This document shows, in pieces, positions 34,170 through 42,805 of a DNA stretch of 64,000 nucleotides. Location of the stretch: NCBI RefSeq assembly GCF_003001935.1, contig NZ_PVNG01000016.1:124001-188000 (forward strand), read 5' to 3'. Position 1 is the first letter of the stretch. The number at the start of each line of letters is the position of its first letter. This stretch comes from Nonomuraea fuscirosea. Lineage in GTDB: Bacteria; Actinomycetota; Actinomycetes; Streptosporangiales; Streptosporangiaceae. The position numbers were made by a program, and so were the translations under genes. Under the pieces are notes generated by a model, which searched no databases, was not told the DNA's origin, and saw only the letters and a list, made by a program, of their open reading frames with translations.

Positions 34170-34934
34170 GTGAAACGCTCCCGTTCGAGCCTCGTCCACC
34201 AGGTGACGTACGCGACCAAGAACCCCCACAAGATCCTGCCCCATCTGCGCCGGCTGGCCCGCGACACGTGGTTCCGGCTGCGTACGCGCGACCACGTCGC
34301 CTACTACCGGGCGGTCATGAAGTCCGACACCGCCCGCGACCCCGAGGGCGCCGTCGGGTCGCACACCCACAAACGCTGGCTGGCCCTGGGCCGGCTCCAG
34401 TTCGACTACCTGCTCGAACACGGGCTCAAGCCCGAATGCCGGATGCTGGAGATCGGCTGCGGCAACCTGCGGGCGGGCCGGCTGTTCGTCGGCTACCTCT
34501 ACACCGGCAACTACTACGGCATCGACATCTCGCCCGACATCCTCATGGCGGCCCAGGACACGATCGTCAGGCACGGGCTCGGCGACAAGATGCCCTACCT
34601 GACCCCCGTACGGGACCTGCGCTTCGCCTTCCTGCCCGACGAGTACTTCGACGTCGTCCACGCGCACAGCGTCTTCTCCCACTCCCCGCCCGGCGTGATC
34701 GAGGAGTGCTTCGCCCACGTGGGCCGGATCATGAAGCCGGACGGCTGGTTCGACTTCACCTTCGACCGGACCGAGGGCAAGGAGCACCAGGTGCTGCGGG
34801 AGGACTTCTACTACCGCACCGAGACCCTCGTCGCGCTGGCCGAGAAGCACGGGCTGCGGGCGGTCTTCATGGAGGACTGGGAGAACCGGCACAAGCAGTC
34901 GAAGATCCGCATCACCCGTCGCCGGGCCGCCTGA
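34170..34934 (+). CDS. Class I SAM-dependent methyltransferase
   Basis: 254 residues from GTG 34170. SAM-binding motif I is MLEIGCGNLRAGRLFVGYLY (about residues 92-111), followed by YYGIDISPDI (motif II) and the post-motif HAHSVFSHSPPGVIEECFAH. The basic N-terminus (KRSRSSLVHQVTYATKNPHK) is unlike cytosolic small-molecule methyltransferases, and the FSH-PP pattern resembles enzymes of glycan or secondary-metabolite tailoring; the acceptor is unknown. The upstream gap 34059-34169 shows nothing definite. Confidence 0.86.
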   Translation: MKRSRSSLVHQVTYATKNPHKILPHLRRLARDTWFRLRTRDHVAYYRAVMKSDTARDPEGAVGSHTHKRWLALGRLQFDYLLEHGLKPECRMLEIGCGNLRAGRLFVGYLYTGNYYGIDISPDILMAAQDTIVRHGLGDKMPYLTPVRDLRFAFLPDEYFDVVHAHSVFSHSPPGVIEECFAHVGRIMKPDGWFDFTFDRTEGKEHQVLREDFYYRTETLVALAEKHGLRAVFMEDWENRHKQSKIRITRRRAA

Positions 34935-35031
34935 CCCGCCGCTGATCGGCGGCCGTTGATGGGCGGCCGTTGATCGGCGTACGGAGGCACGCTGATCGCC
35001 GGTCACTTGGGGAGGCCGTCGCCGGTCACTG
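34935..35031. repeat. Short tandem repeats in the convergent gap after the methyltransferase
   Basis: GGCGGCCGTTGAT occurs at 34948 and 34962 (period 14), and CGCCGGTCACT at 34997 and 35020 (period 23). The second pair runs into the stop codon (TCA, 35026-35028) of the minus-strand hydrolase, so that stop is duplicated too. No gene in the gap. Confidence 0.6.
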
Positions 35032-35769
35032 GGCGAGGCTGTTCCAGAACTCCTCCAGCCGGGCCGCGCCGGCCGCCGGGTCCTGCAGCAGCCACCAGTG
35101 GCCCAGGCCCGGCAGCTCGGCCACCGCCGCGCCCGCCCTGGCCGCCGCCGCCCGCGCCGCGTCCCCGTCCAGGAACGGATCCTCCGACGCCACCAGCACC
35201 AGCCCCGGCACCGGGACGCCGGCGAAGGCGGGCGACCACTCGCGCCCCACGTCCACGGCCGACCGGTAGAGGGCCAGGATGCTGCCGGCCATGACCTCGT
35301 CCGCCTCGGCCACCATCGCCAGGGCGTGCTCGCGCGGGACGCCGAAGCCCTCGTACGGCAGGGCCAGCTCTTCGACCGGCAGGCCGCGCCGACGCTCGAA
35401 GAACTGCTCACCGGCGCCCGGCGTCTGCCACAGCCTGGCCAGATCGTGCCAGCGGAAGTCGGCGTGGCCGAGGCCGGCGGCGTCGGTGACCCACGAGCGC
35501 ACCAGGTCGGGGCGCAGGCTGACCAGGCGCACCACCAGGCCGCCGCCCCAGTCGTGGCCGACCAGGTCGACGTCCTGCCCGGCCAGGTCCTCCAGCTCGG
35601 CGGTCAGCCAGGCGACGTACTCCTCCTTGGTGGCGGTGAACCCCTCGGGCCGGGGACGGCCGAACCCGGGGAGCCCCAGCACGCGCACGTCATCGCGGCG
35701 CAGGACCGCACGGAGAGGGTCCCAGACGGCTGAGGTCTCCGGCACGCCATGGACCAGGACTACGGTCAT
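35026..35769 (-). CDS. Alpha/beta hydrolase, epoxide hydrolase/dehalogenase-like
   Basis: 247 residues; ATG 35769 is chosen because GGAG lies six bases upstream (ATG 35781 is a poorer alternative). VVLVHGVPETSAVWDPL gives the oxyanion HG; the nucleophile elbow is VGHDWGGG, with Asp rather than Ser, as in epoxide hydrolases and haloalkane dehalogenases; VLVASEDPFLDGD holds a possible acid and GLGHWWLLQD the catalytic His. So it probably opens epoxides or similar electrophiles by an alkyl-enzyme ester. Substrate unknown. Confidence 0.87.
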   Translation of the reverse strand: MTVVLVHGVPETSAVWDPLRAVLRRDDVRVLGLPGFGRPRPEGFTATKEEYVAWLTAELEDLAGQDVDLVGHDWGGGLVVRLVSLRPDLVRSWVTDAAGLGHADFRWHDLARLWQTPGAGEQFFERRRGLPVEELALPYEGFGVPREHALAMVAEADEVMAGSILALYRSAVDVGREWSPAFAGVPVPGLVLVASEDPFLDGDAARAAAARAGAAVAELPGLGHWWLLQDPAAGAARLEEFWNSLAQ

Positions 35770-35863
35770 GATCGGCTCCATCTCCGGCGAGGGCTCACGC
35801 CCTTCCTACCCCCGCCGATAACCAGGTGCACCGGATTTCGGGCAGCGCGTAGGGTGGGCGCAC

Positions 35864-36823
35864 GTGAGAGACGTACGTGCCCTGCCCAAGGCCCACCTGC
35901 ACGTTCACCTGGAGAGCACCGTACGGCCGCGGACCGTGCGCGAGCTCGGCGGCCCGCCCGAGCCCGAGGGGGCGTTCGCCACCTTCAGGGAGTTCGCCGA
36001 CCAGCGGGCCAAGGTGCGCGAGGTGCTGCGCACGGCCGAGCACTTCCGGCGGATCGCGGTCGAGTTCTGCGCGGACGAGGCCGCCCAGGGCACCCGCTAC
36101 GCCGAGGTGACCTTCACCGCCGCCGCGCACGGCGAGCGCGTGGGCGATCACGAGATGCCGCTGCGGGCGGTGCTCGACGGGCTCGCCGAAGGGCGGGAGC
36201 GGTACGGGATCGACTGCGGGGTGCTGCTCGACCACTCCAGGCGGCGGCCGGTGGAGCGGCTGTGGCGGACGTACCGGATGGCCGTCCGCCACGAAGGGGT
36301 GATCGGGATCGGGCTGGCGGGTGACGAGAGCCACCCGCTGGCCCCGTTCACCGAGGTGTTCGCCGCGGCCTGGGACGCGGGGCTGCACCTGGTGCACCAC
36401 GCGGGCGAGACGGCCGGGCCGGACAGCATCCGCGACGCGCTCGGCCCGGGACGCGCCGAGCGGCTCGGCCACGGCATCCGGGTGCTCGACGACGACGAGC
36501 TCGTGGCGGAACTGAGCGAGCGCGGCGTCCCCCTGGAGGTCTGCCCGACCTCCAACGTGCTGCTCGGCCTGGTGCCCTCGCTGGCCGAGCACCCGCTGCC
36601 GCGGCTGCGGGAGGCGGGGCTGACGGTCACGATCAACACCGACGGGGAGACGGCGCTGGCCGACGAGTACGCCCGGCTGCGCGACGTCTTCGGCTTCACG
36701 GACGCGGACCTGGCCGACCTGGCCCACGCCTCCATCGACGCCGCGTTCGCTCCTGAACAGATGAAGGCCGAGCTCAGGGCCGGGGTGAACGCCTGGCTGG
36801 CGACCCCGGAGACGGCCTCATGA
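35864..36823 (+). CDS. Adenosine deaminase family protein
   Basis: 319 residues from GTG 35864. Zinc amidohydrolase barrel with HLHVHLESTVRP (first metal His pair, residues 10-15), LVHHAGETAGPDS (His and Glu of the active site), RLGHGIRVLDD (HG motif), CPTSNVLLGL and the final Asp in TINTDGETA. Adenosine deaminases normally have a GT/GA after HLE and NTDDP at the end; HLEST and NTDGE depart slightly, so the true substrate may be adenine, a modified purine nucleoside or aminofutalosine rather than adenosine. The stop overlaps the next gene's ATG. Confidence 0.85.
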   Translation: MRDVRALPKAHLHVHLESTVRPRTVRELGGPPEPEGAFATFREFADQRAKVREVLRTAEHFRRIAVEFCADEAAQGTRYAEVTFTAAAHGERVGDHEMPLRAVLDGLAEGRERYGIDCGVLLDHSRRRPVERLWRTYRMAVRHEGVIGIGLAGDESHPLAPFTEVFAAAWDAGLHLVHHAGETAGPDSIRDALGPGRAERLGHGIRVLDDDELVAELSERGVPLEVCPTSNVLLGLVPSLAEHPLPRLREAGLTVTINTDGETALADEYARLRDVFGFTDADLADLAHASIDAAFAPEQMKAELRAGVNAWLATPETAS

Positions 36824-37770
36824 CCTCCGAGCCCGCCGCCGGCGGATCGCCCGCGCCTGAGGGATCGCCTGCGCCTGAAGGGCCGCCCATGGCTGGGAGA
36901 AGGGCTGTGCCTGAGGAGGGGGCCGCGCCTGAAGGAGAGGAGCCGCCGCCTCCGGAGGTGCTCGCGGCCTTCGGGGCGGCGGGGGAGCCGGTGTGGATGG
37001 GCGGGGCGTGGCGGGCCGGCGATCTGGCGCTCAAGGAGGTCGGCTTCCTGCCCGAGACGCTCTGGCGGGCCGGCGTGCTCGCCGAGCTGCCCGAATCGCC
37101 GCACTTCCGGGTGGCCCGTCCCGTCGCGGCGGCCGGTGGCGGCTGGGTGAGCCAGGGCTGGGAGGCGAGCAGGATGGTGCCGGGTGTGCCCGACGTCCGG
37201 CGGCAGGACGACGTGCTGCGTACCGGGGCCGCCTTCCACGAGGCGATCGCGCACCTGCCCAGACCCGGTTTCCTCGACCGGCGCGAGGACCCCTGGACCC
37301 AGGGTGACCGCGTCGCCTGGGAGGAGCTGCCCGTCCCCGGCGCGGCCGGCGGTCTGCTGGAGCCGCTCGTACGAGCGCGCCGCCCGGTCGACCTGCCCTG
37401 CCAGGCCGTCCACGGAGACCTGCCCGGCAACGTGCTGTTCGCCGACGGCCTGCCGCCGGCGATCATCGACTGGCCCGTCTACTGGAGGCCGCCGTCGTGG
37501 GCGGCGGCCGTCGCCGTCGCCGACGCCCTGTGCTGGTACGGCGCCTCACCCGCCCTGGCCGCCCGCTGGGCTCACCTGCCCGAATGGGGGCAGATGCTGA
37601 TACGTGCGCTCATCTACCGGATCGTCACCCTTGACCTGGTAGACGGGCCCGCGGGCTGGACCCCGGACCAGCTCGCGGTCCACCGCCCGGCGATCGAGGT
37701 CGCGCTCTCCCACGCCGATCGCGGGCCCGTGCACCCTGGGGGAGCGGTCCGGCACCCGCCGGCGTCCTGA
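36820..37770 (+). CDS. Aminoglycoside phosphotransferase-like kinase
   Basis: 316 residues, ATGA overlap with the deaminase gene, so translationally coupled. The kinase core appears as VHGDLPGNVLFADGLPPAII (catalytic loop HGDxxxxN) and DWPVYWRPP in place of the usual IDWE. The N-terminal 45 residues are a Pro/Glu/Gly linker encoded by an imperfect repeat (GSPAPEG twice). The fold fits the actinobacterial APH-like families of unknown substrate (for example the TIGR02569 type) more than true antibiotic resistance enzymes. Coupling to a deaminase suggests a nucleoside or amino-sugar substrate, which is a guess. Confidence 0.75.
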   Translation: MTSEPAAGGSPAPEGSPAPEGPPMAGRRAVPEEGAAPEGEEPPPPEVLAAFGAAGEPVWMGGAWRAGDLALKEVGFLPETLWRAGVLAELPESPHFRVARPVAAAGGGWVSQGWEASRMVPGVPDVRRQDDVLRTGAAFHEAIAHLPRPGFLDRREDPWTQGDRVAWEELPVPGAAGGLLEPLVRARRPVDLPCQAVHGDLPGNVLFADGLPPAIIDWPVYWRPPSWAAAVAVADALCWYGASPALAARWAHLPEWGQMLIRALIYRIVTLDLVDGPAGWTPDQLAVHRPAIEVALSHADRGPVHPGGAVRHPPAS

Positions 37771-37816
37771 GGGCGATCACGCCGGCGCGGTGCCGTACGG
37801 GGGAGAATGGGTCTCG

Positions 37817-38431
37817 ATGGACGAGCTGATCACATTCATGCGGGCCCGGCTCGACGAAGACGAGCGCGGGGGGCGGGACGCGACGCCGGGCCCGTGGTCG
37901 TACGACCCGGGCAAGGAGTGGTACGACGGTGACGACTTCGTCACCATGACCAACGGGCAGGAGTTCGTCGGCTACGGCGGCCTGTCCCCCTTCCGCGGCG
38001 CCGTCTGCATCACCGGCGACGCCGGGCACGCGCAGTCCGCCAAGGACGCCGAGTACATCGCCGCCCACGACCCGGCGCGCACCTTGCGCGAAACAGAGGC
38101 CAGACGCCGCACCCTGGCCCGACACGCCCCCGCCGCGCCGACCGAGGCCGGACGCCGAACCGTGGCCCGGCACGGCTACGACCCGCAGACGGAGACCGCT
38201 CCACTCCCGAACGCCGAACCGCCGTCCGGGGCCGAGCCGTCCGGGGCCGAGCCGTCCGGGGCCGAGCCGGCCGGGACCGAGCCGGCCGGGACCGAGTCGG
38301 CGGCCGAGGCCGAGCCGGATGCCCCGCCCCGCTGTCAGCACGACGGACAGCCGTGGCCGTGCCCGGACCTGCGCGACCTCGCCGCCCCCTACGCCGACCA
38401 CCCCGGCTACCGGGAGGAATGGCGACCGTAA
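37817..38431 (+). CDS. DUF6221 family protein
   Basis: 204 residues from ATG 37817 (GGGGAGA about 12 bases upstream). The opening MDELITFMRARLDEDER and TPGPWSYD, plus the C-terminal PCPDLRDLAAPYADHPGYRE, match DUF6221, a small actinomycete family of unknown function often near phage or plasmid genes. Between them is a low-complexity stretch (GAEPSGAEPSGAEPAG, about residues 137-160) encoded by a 15-bp tandem repeat at 38228-38292 that varies in copy number in such genes. Tail-to-tail with GH42. Confidence 0.75.
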   Translation: MDELITFMRARLDEDERGGRDATPGPWSYDPGKEWYDGDDFVTMTNGQEFVGYGGLSPFRGAVCITGDAGHAQSAKDAEYIAAHDPARTLRETEARRRTLARHAPAAPTEAGRRTVARHGYDPQTETAPLPNAEPPSGAEPSGAEPSGAEPAGTEPAGTESAAEAEPDAPPRCQHDGQPWPCPDLRDLAAPYADHPGYREEWRP

Positions 38432-38561
38432 GGCGGCAGATGGCGGTCAGAAGGCGGCGGGTGGCGGCCGTGAGGCAGCGGGCCGAGGGCATGACTCAGG
38501 CCCTCGGTCGCGGGCGAGCGCAACCGGCCTGGCAGGCGTCGGGGGCCCGGTTCCGGCCCCC
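38432..38561. terminator. Repeats and two strong hairpins between DUF6221 and GH42
   Basis: After the DUF6221 stop, GGCGGC(A/G)G(A/G)TGGCGG recurs with a period near 21. Two stem-loops follow: CCGAGGGC (38483-38490) with GCCCTCGG (38500-38507), and GGGGGCC (38541-38547) with GGCCCCC (38555-38561). Neither has a T-run; they probably act as a bidirectional terminator for the convergent genes. Confidence 0.6.
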
Positions 38562-38565
38562 GCTG

Positions 38566-40602
38566 TCACCCGCGGGCGATCTGGATCACCGACGCGCCCA
38601 GCGGCGCCAGCGACACCGTGCCCGACACCGGCGCCCCGGTGAGCAGATCCGTCCCCTCCCCTCCCACGGGAACGGACACGCTCTCGGCGGCGCTGTGGTT
38701 GAGCAGGAACACGTACTCGTAAGCGTCGTCCCCCCGCACCGCACATTCGACGTGCGCCGGCACCCCCTCGAACCGCGAACGCACCCCCGCCTCCGCCACC
38801 ACCCGCGCCACGACGTCGTCGAACGCGCCCTGCTCCAGCAGCGTCGCGAAGTAGACCACCCGCCCGGCCCCGTACCGGTTCTCGACCACGGCGGCGCGTC
38901 CCTCCAGCAGCCCGTCGGCGTACGTCGCCAGCGCCGTGCCACCCTCCAGGTGCAGATCGTCCCGCCACCACGTGGCCGTCGCCGAACGTCCATCGGCGAA
39001 GGACACGGCGAACACCTCGTCCGGCCTGGCCGGCCAGTACTCGTCGATCTTGGCCCCGATGAGCTCGCGGAACGCTCCCGGATACCCGTCCGGCCGCACC
39101 CGGTTGTCGGCGTCCACGACGCCGGAGAAGAAGGACATGATCACCGTCCCGCCGTCCGCGGCGAACTCGCGGATCCGGGCCGCACCCTCGTCGTCGATCA
39201 GGTACGCGTTCGGCACGACCAGCACCTTGTACCCGTCGAGCGACCCCCCGTGCGGCACCACGTCCACGGCGTGGTGCCGCTCCCAGAGCGGCGTGTAGTG
39301 CCGCATGACCGTGTCGGTGTAGCTGAAGTCGCTGCGCGGCAGGCCGAAGACCTCCTCCAGCCCCCACCATCCGTCCCAGTCGAACACGATCGCGATCTCC
39401 GCCCGAGAGCGCGTGCCGGCGACCGGGGCCAGCAGCCGCATCTCCCGCCCGAGGTCGCTGATCTCGCGGAACGTGCGCGAATCGGGCCCGGAGTGGGGCA
39501 GCATCGCCGAGTGGAAGCGCTCCTGCCCGCCCCGGCCGGCCCGCCACTGGAAGAACATCACCGAGTCGGCCGCCCGCGACACCGCCTGCAGCGAGCCGAG
39601 CCGCATCCGGCCCGGCTCCTTGACCACGTTGAGCCGCCACTGGCTGACCGCGCTGCTGGACTGCTCCATCAGCATCCACGGCTGCCCGCCCTTGAGCGAG
39701 CGGAACAGGTCGTAGTTGAAGGCCGCCGACACGTGCGAGTCGGATTCGGCCGGGTTCGGGTAGATGTCGAGCGCGGCCGCGTCCTCCTCGGGCGCCCACT
39801 TCCAGTAGTCGGCGTGGCGGAAGAAGCGCATGAAGTTGGTCAGGACGGGGACGTCGTCGCGGAAGGAGCGGACGATGTCCCGCTCGGCGAGGTAACACTC
39901 CAGCAGCGCGTCCGAGGTGAAGCGCTTGAAGTCGAGTCGGCGGGTGGGATTCATCCACGTACGCGGGATGTGCGGCACGTCGACCTGCTCCCAGTCGGTG
40001 TAGACCTGGCCCCAGAACCGCGTGGTCCACGCCTCGTTCAGCCGGTCGAGGTCGCCGTACCTGCGCTGCAGCCAGCGCCGGAACGCGGCCCCCGCGGCCG
40101 GGCCGAACGACGTGGGCCCGTACTCGTTGCTGATGTGCCACATCGCCAGCGCCGGATGGAACGAGTAACGCTCGGCCAGCCTGGTGGTGATGCGGGCCGC
40201 GTACTCGCGGTAGATCGGCGACGAAGGGTCGTAGTGCAGGCGGTTGCCGAAGCCGAACGGGTGCCCGTCCTCCCTGATCGGGAACACCTCGGGGTGCAGG
40301 TGCGTGAGCCAGACGGGCGGCGCCGCGGTGGGGGTGGCCAGGTTGACGCTGACGCCGTGGTCGTGCAGGAGGTCCATGACCTCGTCCAGCCAGCCGAACT
40401 CGTACGTGCCGGGCTCCGGCTCCAGCGAGGCCCACGCGAAGACGCCCAGGCTGACGATGTTGACGCCGGCCTCGCGCATGAGACGCACGTCCTCGCGCCA
40501 GACCGAGCGGTCCCACTGCTCGGGGTTGTAGTCCCCGCCGAAGGCGAAACCGCCCACGCGTCGGCGGAAGGCTGCCATGCGTGACATTTCACTGACTCCC
40601 AT
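38566..40602 (-). CDS. Glycoside hydrolase family 42 beta-galactosidase
   Basis: 678 residues. GH42 barrel: FGGDYNPEQWDRSVWREDVR at the N-terminus, acid/base Glu160 in MWHISNEYGP, nucleophile Glu313 in PWMLMEQSSS, then the trimerisation domain and a small C-terminal beta domain. GH42 enzymes release beta-galactose from galactans, arabinogalactan or gluco-oligosaccharides and are cytoplasmic; no signal peptide is seen. Starts at 40602 or 40587 are both in frame, the latter with GGGAG eight bases upstream. Divergent from a LacI gene with shared CCGAAA-type operators, so induced by its own sugar. No transporter is adjacent. Confidence 0.92.
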   Translation of the reverse strand: MGVSEMSRMAAFRRRVGGFAFGGDYNPEQWDRSVWREDVRLMREAGVNIVSLGVFAWASLEPEPGTYEFGWLDEVMDLLHDHGVSVNLATPTAAPPVWLTHLHPEVFPIREDGHPFGFGNRLHYDPSSPIYREYAARITTRLAERYSFHPALAMWHISNEYGPTSFGPAAGAAFRRWLQRRYGDLDRLNEAWTTRFWGQVYTDWEQVDVPHIPRTWMNPTRRLDFKRFTSDALLECYLAERDIVRSFRDDVPVLTNFMRFFRHADYWKWAPEEDAAALDIYPNPAESDSHVSAAFNYDLFRSLKGGQPWMLMEQSSSAVSQWRLNVVKEPGRMRLGSLQAVSRAADSVMFFQWRAGRGGQERFHSAMLPHSGPDSRTFREISDLGREMRLLAPVAGTRSRAEIAIVFDWDGWWGLEEVFGLPRSDFSYTDTVMRHYTPLWERHHAVDVVPHGGSLDGYKVLVVPNAYLIDDEGAARIREFAADGGTVIMSFFSGVVDADNRVRPDGYPGAFRELIGAKIDEYWPARPDEVFAVSFADGRSATATWWRDDLHLEGGTALATYADGLLEGRAAVVENRYGAGRVVYFATLLEQGAFDDVVARVVAEAGVRSRFEGVPAHVECAVRGDDAYEYVFLLNHSAAESVSVPVGGEGTDLLTGAPVSGTVSLAPLGASVIQIARG

Positions 40603-40714
40603 GGTTCTTCGGTCCTTGAGCCTCGCGTGCGTCCCCGATCAGGAGTCATCCCGCGCGGCGTTGATAGCGCTGACAGAACCGCTCCGCCCCTGCTGGAGCG
40701 CGCCTCTGCTGGAT

Positions 40715-40873
40715 CGGAAAGTTTCGGATAATGTTGCCGAAAGATGACCGTGACATTGTCGGATCATTACGCTAGGCTCCGGCTCATAGCACTGTCAACA
40801 GTCCTCGACCCACGGCGACACCGCCAGGTCAGATGGGTTGACCCAGGCCGATCTGGACTGCCGAAAGTTTTCG
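40715..40873. promoter_or_regulatory. CCGAAA/TTTCGG operators between GH42 and LacI
   Basis: Within the 319-bp divergent gap: CGGAAAGTTTCG (40715-40726), TTTCGG (40722-40727) paired with CCGAAA (40737-40742), and CGAAAGTTTTCG (40862-40873). Read on the minus strand, the first and last become CGAAACTTTCCG and CGAAAACTTTCG, close to the CGAAACTTTCG operator of actinomycete xylan- and cellobiose-type LacI proteins (family knowledge). One site covers each promoter; the last is 49 bp before the lacI start. No gene in the gap. Confidence 0.55.
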
Positions 40874-40921
40874 TGTCCTGATGCCGCCGAGACGCGGCAG
40901 CACGGCAGAACGGGAGATCCG

Positions 40922-41977
40922 GTGCGCAGAGCCACGCTGGCCGATGTCGCGGCCGCCGCCGGAGTGTCGGTGCCGACCGTCTCCAAGGTCCTCAGCGGCA
41001 AGAAACACGTCTCCGCCGCCACCAGGGACAAGGTGCTCGAAGCCGTCAGAACCTCCGGCTACGAGGCGCCGCGCCCGCCCAGCAGGCCCAGGGCCGGCGT
41101 CGTCGACCTGCTCATCGAAGGGCTCGGCTCACCGTGGGCGCAGGTGCTCATCGGCGGCGCGGAGAAGGCGGCGGCGCGGCGGGGGTTCTCGCTGGTCGTG
41201 ACCTCGTCCGCGCGCTCCGACTTCGACCTGCGGCGCTGGATCGGGATGGTGCGCAAGCGCAACACCGACGGCGTCGTCCTCGTGCTCTCCCGCGCCGACC
41301 AGCGCGAGATCACCGCCCTGGAGGAGCTGCTGCACGTGCCCCTGGTGCTGGTCGACCCGGTCGGGCAGCGCGACCCGCGCCTGTCCTCGGTCGGCGCCAC
41401 CAACTGGCTGGGCGGCGTCATGGCCACCACCCACCTGCTGGAGCAGGGGCACACCAGGATCGCCTTCATCGGCGGGCCGCTCGACACGCAGTGCACGCTC
41501 GACCGGTACGAGGGCTACCTGGCCGCCCACCGTACGTTCGGGATCGACTCCGACCCGGCGCTCGCCCGCTACGGCGACTTCCTCGTCACCGGAGGCAAGG
41601 CGATCGGCGGCGACCTGCTCGACCACGACGATCCGCCCACCGCCGTCTTCGCCGGCAACGACCTCCAGGCCGCCGGCGTCTACCAGGCCGCCACCGAGCG
41701 CGGTGTCCGCGTGCCCGGCGAGCTGTCCGTGGTCGGGTTCGACGACTCGATGTTGTGCGACATGCTCTCGCCGCCGCTCACCACCGTCCGCCAGCCGCTC
41801 GACGACATGGCCAACGAAGCGGTACGGCTCGTCGCCGAGGAACTGACCCACCCACGGGGCCCCTCCGGCACCCGCATCGAACTCGCCACCACCCTCGTCG
41901 TCCGCGGCAGCACCGCCCCGCTCCACCCCGACCCGGCCCGGCCACCGGGAACCACGCCACGCCGGGCCCGTCCGTAG
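40922..41977 (+). CDS. LacI-family regulator of the GH42 gene
   Basis: 351 residues from GTG 40922, with GGGAGAT five bases upstream; an open frame extends upstream to 40838 but lacks conserved sequence. HTH at residues 3-25 (ATLADVAAAAGVSVPTVSKV), hinge, and a periplasmic-binding-like effector domain (AGVVDLLIEGLGSPWAQVLI; VVGFDDSMLCDMLSPPLTTV). Probably represses the divergent beta-galactosidase gene and itself through the CCGAAA sites, released by galacto-oligosaccharide or galactose. Confidence 0.92.
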   Translation: MRRATLADVAAAAGVSVPTVSKVLSGKKHVSAATRDKVLEAVRTSGYEAPRPPSRPRAGVVDLLIEGLGSPWAQVLIGGAEKAAARRGFSLVVTSSARSDFDLRRWIGMVRKRNTDGVVLVLSRADQREITALEELLHVPLVLVDPVGQRDPRLSSVGATNWLGGVMATTHLLEQGHTRIAFIGGPLDTQCTLDRYEGYLAAHRTFGIDSDPALARYGDFLVTGGKAIGGDLLDHDDPPTAVFAGNDLQAAGVYQAATERGVRVPGELSVVGFDDSMLCDMLSPPLTTVRQPLDDMANEAVRLVAEELTHPRGPSGTRIELATTLVVRGSTAPLHPDPARPPGTTPRRARP

Positions 41978-42088
41978 CCGAGCACCGGTGATCGGCCCCG
42001 CGCCGGTTATCGGAAGACGAACTCGAAAACGGCGCTCTGGACGCTGGGCCTTGGAAACCGGCTCTTGGGGAGGGGCCGTCGGATGTGG

Positions 42089-42736
42089 TCAGAGCAGGCC
42101 GGCGTCGCGGACCTTGTTGGCCACGTGGACCCGGTTGTCGGTGCCCAGTTTGGCGAAGATGCGGGTGACGTTGGCCTTCACCGTGGCCACGCTCACCGAC
42201 AGGTCCCGCGCGATCTCGGCGTTGGAGCTGCCCTTGGCCACCTCGATCGCGACCTCGCGCTCGCGTTCGGTGAGGGTGGCCAGCTCGCGGGCCGCCTCGG
42301 GACGCTGCGGCTCGTAACGGCCGGTGGCCGCCGCGATCACCTGCTGGGCGACGCTCGGCGACAGCACCGGCTCGCCCTTCGCCACCGCCCGCACGGCCTC
42401 GATCATCTTCGGCGGCGGCGTGTCCTTCAGCAGGAACCCGTGCGCGCCGAGCCGCAGCGCCCGCATCACCATGTCGTCGGCGTCGAACGTGGTCAGCACC
42501 AGGATGCGGGGCGGGGACGGCCGGGAGAGCAGCAGCTCGGTGGTGGTCAGCCCGTCCTGCTCCGGCATGCGGATGTCCATCAGCACCACGTCGGGCCGCA
42601 GCTCCCGGATCACGGCCATGGCCCGCTTCCCGTCGGCCGCCTCACCCACGAGGTCGAGGTCGGCCTCGCCGCCCAGGATGAGACGCAGCCCTGTGCGCAC
42701 CATCGGGTCGTCATCCACGATCACCACTCGGATCAC
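42089..42736 (-). CDS. NarL/LuxR-type response regulator
   Basis: 215 residues. Receiver domain with DDDP acidic pocket, phosphoacceptor in VVLMDIRMPEQDG (about Asp52), LTTFDADD and the K in FLLKDTPPP; C-terminal LuxR HTH (LTEREREVAIEVAKGSSNAEIA). It is encoded just downstream of its kinase, separated by a 50-bp tandem duplication. GTG 42736 has GGGAGG ten bases upstream. The likely target is the ABC exporter operon at 44277-46172, as for many DesK-type systems (inference). Confidence 0.92.
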   Translation of the reverse strand: MIRVVIVDDDPMVRTGLRLILGGEADLDLVGEAADGKRAMAVIRELRPDVVLMDIRMPEQDGLTTTELLLSRPSPPRILVLTTFDADDMVMRALRLGAHGFLLKDTPPPKMIEAVRAVAKGEPVLSPSVAQQVIAAATGRYEPQRPEAARELATLTEREREVAIEVAKGSSNAEIARDLSVSVATVKANVTRIFAKLGTDNRVHVANKVRDAGLL

Positions 42737-42805
42737 GAGGTCACGCCTCCCACGGGCAACAGGGCATCCATGATGGCTCGGATCACGAGGTCACGCCTCC
42801 CACGG
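42727..42805. repeat. 50-bp tandem duplication of the kinase/regulator junction
   Basis: CTCGGATCACGAGGTCACGC and the following CTCCCACGG occur at 42727-42755 and again at 42777-42805 (period 50). The unit carries the end of the kinase gene, its ribosome-binding site for the regulator and the regulator's GTG ATC CGA start. The extra copy creates a 17-codon relic frame (GTG at 42786, VIRAIMDALLPVGGVTS) with its own GGGAGG site between the two genes. Confidence 0.8.

Noticed and set aside
35864..37770. Aminoglycoside resistance cassette
   Set aside because: The kinase is an APH-fold protein with atypical IDWP motif, coupled to a deaminase; nothing indicates antibiotic resistance or mobility.
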